DNA of 20,924 bases from DTDX01 sp964608455 (GTDB lineage: Archaea > Thermoproteota > Bathyarchaeia > 40CM-2-53-6 > DTDX01): assembly GCA_964608455.1 (NCBI GenBank), contig CAZSNM010000021.1, positions 1 to 20,924 on the forward strand, in the 5' to 3' direction. Position numbers and translations under genes: made by a program. The notes under the pieces are model-generated. The model saw nothing but the letters and a program-made list of their open reading frames with translations, searched no databases and had not been told where the DNA came from. Shown here in pieces: positions 5,804 to 12,283 of this stretch. Position 1 is the stretch's first letter, and the number at the start of each line of letters is the position of its first letter.

Positions 5804-6598
5804 TTATTTTATCAACCTTTGGATTTCTTCAGCTATAGATGCATCGTATGCTGCGAATATTATTCCATCAGAATAGTTGGAGAGAAGAGACATAGCCTTA
5901 ATTATGTTCTTGATAGGTGGTTTCGGATACCCAACATAAAGTTCGATATAAAGCGGTGCTTTAATCTGTTTACGAAAGCTTCGCGCTAAGGTTTCCATCC
6001 AATATGTTGTCGAGTAACTCGTATCATAAAGCGGGATTACAAAAAAATCAACATATTTAGTAAGCGTTTTAAAGTCTATACCAAACCTCTCTTTAGACAA
6101 CCATGGATCGGGATATAACGATGTGGAGAAGTTTCCTTTTACTCGCTTTGAAACCGCTTCTATGAATTCATTAATTACATTTGACTTCCATTCAGCCCAT
6201 TCAAGGTTGCTTTTTTCCCACATTTCTATGCATCGTGGGCATGTACAATATTCCTCCTCTGGAAAATGAATGCAATCAAGATGTATGCCTGCTATGTTCA
6301 CTTTTGAAGCTTCATCAATCAGGTTGAAAAGATATTTTATATAATTCTCATTTGTAGGGCATATCCAATCCCAAAGAAAATTATACCTTTTATTTCCTCT
6401 AATCGCTTTGTCATTTTTGGATAGAGCAACCCATTCAGGCTTTTCACGAGCTGTTTTATTATCGCCAAAACAACTAATAATATTGTATATTTGCTCTGCT
6501 GCATTATTCACTTTGCCGCTTACATCTTTAACATGATAAAAGGTTAAATCAAAATTTTCTATAGGCTTTGGTTTATTTATCACAATGCCTAATTTCAT
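5804..6598 (-). CDS. Cytoplasmic TIM-barrel, glycoside-hydrolase-like protein with CxCxxC site
   Basis: 264 residues from the ATG at 6598. That start is chosen because AGGTGA is a perfect SD eight bases before it; the upstream GTG at 6613 is part of this SD. The fold resembles hypothetical glycosidase-like TIM barrels: strand AGIHLDCIHFP (about 103-113 from this start) with a buried aspartate, then CTCPRC, which can hold a metal, and later strands YVDFFVIPLYD, PLYIELYVGYP and DGIIFAAYD. There is no signal peptide, so it should act in the cytoplasm, unlike most secreted hydrolases. It begins 24 bases after btuF and is in the same operon. The substrate is unknown. It may cleave or bind something brought in by BtuFCD, but catalysis is not proven by the motifs. 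Confidence 0.65.
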   Translation of the reverse strand: MKLGIVINKPKPIENFDLTFYHVKDVSGKVNNAAEQIYNIISCFGDNKTAREKPEWVALSKNDKAIRGNKRYNFLWDWICPTNENYIKYLFNLIDEASKVNIAGIHLDCIHFPEEEYCTCPRCIEMWEKSNLEWAEWKSNVINEFIEAVSKRVKGNFSTSLYPDPWLSKERFGIDFKTLTKYVDFFVIPLYDTSYSTTYWMETLARSFRKQIKAPLYIELYVGYPKPPIKNIIKAMSLLSNYSDGIIFAAYDASIAEEIQRLIK

Positions 6599-6622
6599 AA
6601 TATTATATTTCACCTTTAAATA

Positions 6623-7645
6623 TTAGATTTCAATTCCATAAATTAGTTTAGCAAAGATTTTTACAGCTTCAGCAACCCTTGGACCTGGGCGTATAACAAA
6701 CTCTGGTACAGCAAAAACTTTTCCTTCTTTTACTGCTTTGGTTTCAGCCCAAGCTGGAAAAAGCTTTAGAAGATCATTAACATTTGATATTCCTGGATGC
6801 CCTTCGCTAAAGAGGATTACATCAGGATTTCGAATTAGCACTTCTTCAGGGCTTACCGTAGGCCAAGCAATGTTTACATCGTTAAAAATGTTTTCACCTC
6901 CAGCAGCCTGAATAAGAGCATTAATCCAGCTTGGTCCTCCAGCTGACATAAGCGGATCATGCCATGAAATCCAGAAGACTTTTTGTTTAGGTAAACCAGC
7001 TATCGCGTTAGAAATTTTAGTTATATTCCTTTCTAAGTTGATTATAAGGTTTTCTGCATGCTCATTTGTTCCAGTTACTTTACCAATCAGCCTCATAGCA
7101 GCATATATATCATTAAGGTTTCTTCCATAATCTATTACAACAACAGGAAAACCAAGCGTTTCAAGCTTTGCTACACTCTCAGGCTTCATAAGGGTAGTTA
7201 CCAAAATTAAATCGGGGTTTACTGCAACAGCTTTTTCAATTTCAGGTTCAACAATATTTTCAAAAACTGTAAGATTTCCCATTTTCTTTTTATTTAATAC
7301 TTCTTGAGGCCAATTGCACCATTTTGTTACAGCAACAACTTTATCTCCTAAACCCAGAAAGAAAAGCGTTTCAGTTATACTAGGTGCAAAGGAAGCTATT
7401 CTTTTTGGTGGAATTTTGACTATAGTTGCAGAAATATGCGGAGCTTTAACGCCTTGCGGAACAACAATTATAGTTCTTCCATAACCATCCTTAATGACTT
7501 CGCTAGCAACCATAGCATTAAGATTTACATTCAATTCTTCAACTTTTTGATTAAGCTGAAATATTGCATAAAGGTTATAAATGGATGTAGCTCCAATGGC
7601 AAGAATTATAAAAAGTAAAGCTAAAAGCTTTTTTTCAATAATCAT
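6623..7645 (-). CDS. btuF: Membrane-anchored corrinoid-binding protein of the ABC importer
   Basis: 340 residues from the ATG at 7645. An N-terminal hydrophobic segment (about 6-28) anchors it outside the membrane. A short linker follows, then a type-III periplasmic-binding-protein fold. The start RIASFAPSITETLFFLGLGD with VVAVTKWCNWP is typical of BtuF-like proteins, and SWHDPLMSAGGPSWINALIQ and NPDVILFSEGHPG mark the second lobe. The ATG at 7660 (five codons earlier) is also open, but the TATA box at 7669-7678 predicts a start site near 7647, which favours a leaderless start at 7645. It would deliver a corrinoid to BtuCD. Heme or siderophore binding cannot be excluded from the sequence alone, but the divergent cob operon supports corrinoids. 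Confidence 0.85.
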   Translation of the reverse strand: MIIEKKLLALLFIILAIGATSIYNLYAIFQLNQKVEELNVNLNAMVASEVIKDGYGRTIIVVPQGVKAPHISATIVKIPPKRIASFAPSITETLFFLGLGDKVVAVTKWCNWPQEVLNKKKMGNLTVFENIVEPEIEKAVAVNPDLILVTTLMKPESVAKLETLGFPVVVIDYGRNLNDIYAAMRLIGKVTGTNEHAENLIINLERNITKISNAIAGLPKQKVFWISWHDPLMSAGGPSWINALIQAAGGENIFNDVNIAWPTVSPEEVLIRNPDVILFSEGHPGISNVNDLLKLFPAWAETKAVKEGKVFAVPEFVIRPGPRVAEAVKIFAKLIYGIEI

Positions 7646-7745
7646 GGTTGGATTAACCATCCAAAAAATTTATATAAATTTAAAATAAAAAAGAAGTATA
7701 TAAGGTTATCGATTATTTTGGATGGATAAAAAGTAAGTGAAAATT
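7644..7745. promoter_or_regulatory. Shared divergent promoter and candidate operators for btuF and cobD
   Basis: TTTATATAAA at 7669-7678 serves the minus direction (btuF), and TATATAA at 7697-7703 serves the plus direction (cobD, start near 7726). CCATCCAAAA (7657-7666) and TTTTGGATGG (7716-7725) form a 10-bp perfect inverted repeat. Each arm lies between one TATA box and its expected start site, where a repressor would block both. A second inverted repeat, ATGGTT-GGATT-AACCAT (7644-7660), overlaps the btuF start. The 20-base cobD leader leaves no room for a cobalamin riboswitch, so control by a DNA-binding protein is more likely. Confidence 0.5.
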
Positions 7746-8693
7746 ATGATGCTAAATTTTATTGAGAGTTTGTTTATAATTGGATTAGCTTTTGTTATAG
7801 ATTTTTTGTTGGGGGAACCTCCAATTTTTATTCATCCAACTGTTTGGATGGGTCGAGTTATTTCATTTTTAAAGCCTAAATTTAAATCTTTAAATCCTAA
7901 AAGGGAAAGAATTAATGGAATTTTAATTTGGTTTTTTTGCTTCTTTATTTTTATTCCTCCATTATGCTTTGCTCCATTTTTAAAAAAAATTAATTTTATT
8001 TTTTACATTGTTGTTATGGCTTTGCTTTTAAAACCTACTTTTGCAATAAAATCTTGGAAGTTTCATATGGAACCTTTAATTAAAGCTCTTAAGGAGGAGG
8101 ATGTTGTTGAGGCGAGAAGGCTTGTAGGTAAAGTTGTTGGAAGAAACACTAAAGATTTAAGCAAGGAACAGGTGATTTCTGCAGCAGTGGAAACTATTGC
8201 TGAAGGAATTGTAGATGGAGTTGCAAGTCCCCTATTTTATTTTGCAATTTTTGGTTTGCCTGGTGCATGGACATTTAGGTTAGCAAACACTTTTGATTCC
8301 ATGATAGGTTATAAAGATAAAGCGCATATAAATATAGGGTGGTTTTCAGCTAGAATGGATAGTTTACTAAATTTTTTACCAGCAAGATTATCTTCAATAG
8401 CTATGCTTTTGACATGCAAAATTTTAAAAAGAGATTGGAAGGTTGCTAAACAAATTTTGTTAAGGGATAAAAATGCACCTCCAAGCATTAATTCTGGATG
8501 GCCCATGGCAACTATGGCTGGTATTCTTAAGGTAAGATTAGAGAAGCCAGGATTCTATATATTGGGAAGAGAATTAAGGCAACCTGCTATTGAAGATATC
8601 ACCTTAGCTTTAAAAGTTATGCATTTAACCATTTTAATATTCGTTTTAATTTTTATTTTTCCAATTAAATTTTTGTTAAGTTTAGTTTGGTGA
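7746..8693 (+). CDS. cobD: Adenosylcobinamide-phosphate synthase (CbiB/CobD)
   Basis: 315 residues. This integral membrane enzyme uses ATP to attach aminopropanol phosphate (or a similar amino alcohol) to adenosylcobyric acid, giving adenosylcobinamide phosphate. Family motifs are present: an N-terminal helix ending DFLLGEPP, HPTVWMGR, and the conserved block AAVETIAEGIVDGVASPLFY followed by ANTFDSMIGYKD and FSARMDSLLNFLPARLSS. There are several hydrophobic helices, and the length is normal. The start at 7746 is chosen because GTGA (7737-7740) is a fitting SD; the GTG of that SD at 7737 could also be read as a start, and ATG 7749 is a further option. It is first in a tight five-gene operon, and cobT's SD overlaps its stop. 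CbiZ activity encoded in the same operon supplies its substrate during salvage. Confidence 0.92.
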   Translation: MMLNFIESLFIIGLAFVIDFLLGEPPIFIHPTVWMGRVISFLKPKFKSLNPKRERINGILIWFFCFFIFIPPLCFAPFLKKINFIFYIVVMALLLKPTFAIKSWKFHMEPLIKALKEEDVVEARRLVGKVVGRNTKDLSKEQVISAAVETIAEGIVDGVASPLFYFAIFGLPGAWTFRLANTFDSMIGYKDKAHINIGWFSARMDSLLNFLPARLSSIAMLLTCKILKRDWKVAKQILLRDKNAPPSINSGWPMATMAGILKVRLEKPGFYILGRELRQPAIEDITLALKVMHLTILIFVLIFIFPIKFLLSLVW

Positions 8694-8701
8694 AAAACAA
8701 T

Positions 8702-9805
8702 ATGAGAAATACTTATGACATAATATTTGCTTTAAATGAAGATGAATGCAAAAGGTTTCTTGCTGATATCGAAGGGAGAAACCCAATTTTCATATGCGTT
8801 ATAGCAACAACAGAAACTGCTAAAATTCCAGGGATTTCTGCAGCTGGAAGAAACCCGGAGTTTACGGATTATACACCTCCGGCGGATGCAGAGCTTCTTT
8901 TATATGAAGAATGTAAATGCATATCAGGTGTTCCAGCTACTCCTGAAGGAATTCCAACTCCGGCTTTAATAACGATGGCTGCGTTAAGGATTGGAGATAT
9001 ACCTATGTTTATAGTTAATGGGGGGACAAAAATTAAGCCTGATGCTCCAATAATTGATTTAGGAGGAAAACCTGGGAAAGACATAAGGTTTGATGAATCG
9101 GTAGAAAAACCGGGAGAAATCTTTAAAAAAGCTGAATTAATTGGAAAAAATTTTGCTAAAATAAGCGATTATATTATAATTGGGGAAAGCGTTCCAGGAG
9201 GAACGACCACCGCCTTAGCAGTTATGCTAGCGGCAGGAATAAATGCTGAAGGAAAAGTTAGCAGCAGCATGCAAAATAATCCTCACAACTTAAAAATTTC
9301 TATAGTTAAAGAAGCTTTTAAAAGGGCTGGAGTAAAATTTGGAGATTTAAAAGATGACCCATTAAAAGCTGTTTCTTTATTTGGGGATCCTATGATGCCT
9401 GCTTTCGCTGGATTAGTCTCTGGAGCAGCTGAAAAAGTTAAAGTGATGATGGCTGGTGGAACACAAATGGGTGCGATTTTAACAATTTTAAAAACTGAAA
9501 AACCTGAAGCCTTAAAGAATGTTGCTATTGGAACCACTAGATGGATTATTGAGGATGAAAGCTCAGATATAAAGAGTATTATAAATCAATTTGGAAGAAT
9601 TCCTTTATTAGCTGCTAACTTAAACTTTAAAGAATCTTTGTATTGGGGTTTAAGCGTTTATGAGCAGGGAGTTGTTAAGGAAGGTGTGGGAGCTGGGGGA
9701 GCCTCTATAGGAGCTATGCTAAAATCTAAAGGAACTATAAATGCGCAAACAATTTTAAAAGAAGTAGAGAAAAATTATGAAAGGTTGATTCTTAGGCGAC
9801 AATAA
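8702..9805 (+). CDS. cobT: Archaeal CobT-type nicotinate-nucleotide:base phosphoribosyltransferase
   Basis: 367 residues. It activates the lower-ligand base (for example 5,6-dimethylbenzimidazole) by transferring ribose phosphate from nicotinate mononucleotide, giving alpha-ribazole phosphate. The sequence fits the archaeal branch: ESVPGGTTTALAVMLAAGIN (about 162-181), FGDPMMPAFAGL, VMMAGGTQMGAIL (about 248-260) and the glycine-rich KEGVGAGGASIGA near 327. The glutamate of that block may correspond to the catalytic base of bacterial CobT (Glu317 in Salmonella), an inference by position. The ATG at 8702 is chosen over TTG 8687 and GTG 8690 because GGTGA (8689-8693), overlapping the cobD stop, is a perfect SD eight bases upstream. 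Cytoplasmic. Whether the base is benzimidazole or adenine cannot be told here. Confidence 0.9.
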   Translation: MRNTYDIIFALNEDECKRFLADIEGRNPIFICVIATTETAKIPGISAAGRNPEFTDYTPPADAELLLYEECKCISGVPATPEGIPTPALITMAALRIGDIPMFIVNGGTKIKPDAPIIDLGGKPGKDIRFDESVEKPGEIFKKAELIGKNFAKISDYIIIGESVPGGTTTALAVMLAAGINAEGKVSSSMQNNPHNLKISIVKEAFKRAGVKFGDLKDDPLKAVSLFGDPMMPAFAGLVSGAAEKVKVMMAGGTQMGAILTILKTEKPEALKNVAIGTTRWIIEDESSDIKSIINQFGRIPLLAANLNFKESLYWGLSVYEQGVVKEGVGAGGASIGAMLKSKGTINAQTILKEVEKNYERLILRRQ

Positions 9806-10882
9806 ATGTCAATTATTATACCAATAAAAGGAGTTAAATTCCTAATTGATAATAAATGTTTAGCGTTAAAATTTGAAAAAAAATGGTTTTCTTTAAGCTC
9901 CGCAGTTTTAAATGGAGGATTTCGAAAGGTTAAAACTATAGTTAACTATCAAGTTGATAAAGATTTTTCAGATGAAAATCCTGAAGCTTTCTTAAGGAAA
10001 GTCTTAAGAAATTTTCCTAAACCTATTGTTGGATTAATGACTGCTGCAGACATAACCAAATTTTCATTAAAAACTATAAGAGGAAATCTTCCTATTTGCG
10101 CTCTTGTTACAGCTGGAATATCGAATGCAGCTTCAGTAGGGGAAAAAATTAACCGGATGCAAAACTTAAGCACAATAAACATAATAGTTTTAGTGGATGG
10201 TTGCCTTTCTGAAGCTTGTATGGTTAATTTAATTGGAACAATTACGGAAGCTAAATCAATGGCATTGATTGATCTTGATGTTAGAAGCAAATTCAGCGGT
10301 GAAGCAGCTAGCGGAACAACTACAGATGCTATTGTTGTGGCTTGTAGAGGAAAAGGAGAGAAAATAAAATATGCTGGAACTGGAACAAAGTTAGGGATGC
10401 TTGCTGGAAAAATTGTTCGAGAAGCCATTAAAGAATCCCTGCGAAAACAAGGATTCTCCCCTAATCGACCATTTATTCAACGCTTAGAAGAAAGAGGAAT
10501 TAGCTTAAATCAAATAATCGATTTTATTCTTGAATATAAGCCTGAATTAAAAAGCTTTTCAAAAGAGGAAATAAGAAAAATCATTGAGGGGGCTTTAAAA
10601 GATGTTAACATAGTCTCATTAATAATGGCTGGTTTAAGGTTAGAGGAGGATAAAGCTAAAGGGTTAATTCCAGGAATGAAGAAAAATATTGATTCAACCT
10701 TGATTGATAAAACATTTGGAGTTTATATAGCAAAGCTTATAAATGGGGATTATGGTGCCCAAGAATTTTTTAACCTTCATAAAACTAAATTATTAAAGAT
10801 TTCAAAGTTAGGAGTGTTTTCAAGAAGTGTTATAGAAGGGTTATTGGCAGGAGTTTCCTCAAAGCTGAAAGCAATTGGGTGA
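9806..10882 (+). CDS. cbiS: Bifunctional adenosylcobinamide amidohydrolase / alpha-ribazole phosphatase
   Basis: 358 residues, longer than CbiZ alone (about 220). Residues 1-217 are CbiZ: VTAGISNAASVGE (101-113), GEAASGTTTDAIVVA (165-179) and YAGTGTKLGMLAGKIV (189-204). This part cuts the aminopropanol arm from adenosylcobinamide, opening salvage of incomplete or wrong corrinoids. Residues about 218-358 look like CobZ, a PgpA-related alpha-helical phosphatase that replaces bacterial CobC, with acidic residues in LRLEEDKAKGLIPG (277-290) as possible metal ligands. The same fusion is known as CbiS in Methanopyrus kandleri. The ATG follows the cobT stop directly, with only a weak SD, so coupling is likely. 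Both activities in one chain start and finish the nucleotide-loop pathway. Confidence 0.85.
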   Translation: MSIIIPIKGVKFLIDNKCLALKFEKKWFSLSSAVLNGGFRKVKTIVNYQVDKDFSDENPEAFLRKVLRNFPKPIVGLMTAADITKFSLKTIRGNLPICALVTAGISNAASVGEKINRMQNLSTINIIVLVDGCLSEACMVNLIGTITEAKSMALIDLDVRSKFSGEAASGTTTDAIVVACRGKGEKIKYAGTGTKLGMLAGKIVREAIKESLRKQGFSPNRPFIQRLEERGISLNQIIDFILEYKPELKSFSKEEIRKIIEGALKDVNIVSLIMAGLRLEEDKAKGLIPGMKKNIDSTLIDKTFGVYIAKLINGDYGAQEFFNLHKTKLLKISKLGVFSRSVIEGLLAGVSSKLKAIG

Positions 10883-10887
10883 AAAAA

Positions 10888-11640
10888 ATGAGTGTAGTAA
10901 AGGAATTTAAAGGTGCAATAGCATTTTTAACAATTTTTCCTACAGGCGAAAAAAGTTTATCAAGCGCAATTGATGGAATGCATTATTTCCCTATCGTTGG
11001 AGCATTCATAGGATTTTTAACTGGAGTTTTCAATTGGTTAATAACACGTTTTTTATCAGGTTTACTTGCAAGCACATTTACTATAGGTTTTTTATTGTTG
11101 ATAACTGGGCTTCATCATATTGATGGTTTAGCTGATTTTGGAGATGGAATTATGGCTTCTGGATCTAAAGAGGATAGATGGAAAGCTATGCATGATGTTA
11201 ATATAGGTGTAGGAGGCTTAATATTAACAGTAATAATTATTCTTTCATCAATTTTCGCTATCTCCCAATTAACCTTAAACATTTTAATTCAAAGCTTGAT
11301 TATTTCAGAAGTTTCAGCTAAATTATCAATGGTTTTTTTAGCTTTAATCTCTAAACCAGTTTATGAAGGATTGGGAGCAAGCTTTATTAAAGGAATGAGG
11401 GGAAAAAAGGGTATTATTAAATTTTTTATTTCATTAGTTTTTTCTTTAGCAATAGCCTTGCTTCTTCTTCACTTCTCCGGATTTTTAATGTTAATTACTG
11501 GATTATTAACCGCTATAATAATATTTATTATTTCAAAAAAGAAGTTTGGAGGTGTTACAGGAGATGTATTTGGAGCTGTAAATGAAGTTTCTCGAATGGC
11601 ATCTTTAATTACTGTTTATTGGGTGGTTTCATGGATTTAA
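10888..11640 (+). CDS. cobS: Adenosylcobinamide-GDP ribazoletransferase (cobalamin synthase)
   Basis: 250 residues. This membrane enzyme joins adenosylcobinamide-GDP to alpha-ribazole (phosphate), closing the nucleotide loop. The metal-binding hallmark HHIDGLADFGDG lies at about 76-87, followed by the family pattern RWKAMHDVNIGVGGL. Several hydrophobic helices fill the rest, and FGGVTGDVFGAVNEVSR near the C-terminus is also characteristic. The start at 10888 is chosen because GGGTGA (10877-10882), which contains the cbiS stop, is a perfect SD five bases before it; the GTG at 10879 belongs to this SD. The 3' end overlaps cobY by ten bases. Confidence 0.92.
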   Translation: MSVVKEFKGAIAFLTIFPTGEKSLSSAIDGMHYFPIVGAFIGFLTGVFNWLITRFLSGLLASTFTIGFLLLITGLHHIDGLADFGDGIMASGSKEDRWKAMHDVNIGVGGLILTVIIILSSIFAISQLTLNILIQSLIISEVSAKLSMVFLALISKPVYEGLGASFIKGMRGKKGIIKFFISLVFSLAIALLLLHFSGFLMLITGLLTAIIIFIISKKKFGGVTGDVFGAVNEVSRMASLITVYWVVSWI

Positions 11641-12269
11641 CAGCATTAATTATGGCTGGTGGACGAGGAACCAGAATGAAAATTGAGTGCGAAAAACCTC
11701 TTATAAAAATAATGGGTAAACCTATGCTTCAATGGGTTATAGAAGCCGTTAAAGAATCTAACACTGTTTCTAGAATAATAATTGCTGTATCAAAAAATAC
11801 ACCTAAAACAGCTGAAGAAGCATTAAAATTATCAATTGAAGTTATAGAAACTCCTGGAAAAGGTTATATTAGTGATTATCAATATGCAATTAAAAAGTTG
11901 AAGCTTAAAAAAGTGTTGATTTTACCTTCTGATTTACCATTGATTAATGGTGAAATCATAAAGGAAATTATAAGTTATTATATGGGTTCTAATGCATCAG
12001 CTTTATCTGTAATGGTTCCATTAACCTTATGCAAAAAACTGGATTTAACACCAGAATATATATTTAAGATTAATGAAGAATTAGTTTCTCCAGTTGGAAT
12101 AAATATTATTGATGGGAAAGTTATTGATGAACCATTTGTTAAGCAAGAGGTTCTAGTTTTAAATAAAATAGAGTTAGCAATAAATGTAAATACTATAAAG
12201 GAATTAAATTTAGCTGAGCAATTTTTTCATAAACTAAAGAGTACAAAGTTTTACACAATTATTTTATAA
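11631..12269 (+). CDS. cobY: GTP:adenosylcobinamide-phosphate guanylyltransferase, archaeal type
   Basis: 212 residues. CobY is the archaeal replacement for bacterial CobU: it transfers GMP to adenosylcobinamide phosphate and has no kinase activity. The nucleotidyltransferase fold shows in the N-terminal LIMAGGRGTRM (6-16), the lysine-containing EKPLIKIMGKPML, and LPSDLPLI (98-105), where the aspartate should bind metal. The true start is the ATG at 11631, which has GGTGG as SD inside the end of cobS; the TTG at 11619 is a less likely start. It is the last gene of the cob operon, and its stop is only 14 bases from the stop of the opposing exporter operon. A related molybdenum-cofactor nucleotidyltransferase is the main alternative, made unlikely by the neighbours. 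Confidence 0.85.
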   Translation: MDLTALIMAGGRGTRMKIECEKPLIKIMGKPMLQWVIEAVKESNTVSRIIIAVSKNTPKTAEEALKLSIEVIETPGKGYISDYQYAIKKLKLKKVLILPSDLPLINGEIIKEIISYYMGSNASALSVMVPLTLCKKLDLTPEYIFKINEELVSPVGINIIDGKVIDEPFVKQEVLVLNKIELAINVNTIKELNLAEQFFHKLKSTKFYTIIL

Positions 12270-12283
12270 ATAATGAAGTAATT

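Noticed and set aside
7726..7745. Cobalamin riboswitch upstream of cobD
   Set aside because: The predicted leader is about 20 bases, far too short, and no B12-box-like sequence was seen on either side of the divergent promoter.
9949..10428. 159-codon minus-strand open frame inside cbiS
   Set aside because: It is the antisense shadow of a well-recognised CbiZ domain; similar shadows lie inside btuD, cobT and the radical SAM gene.
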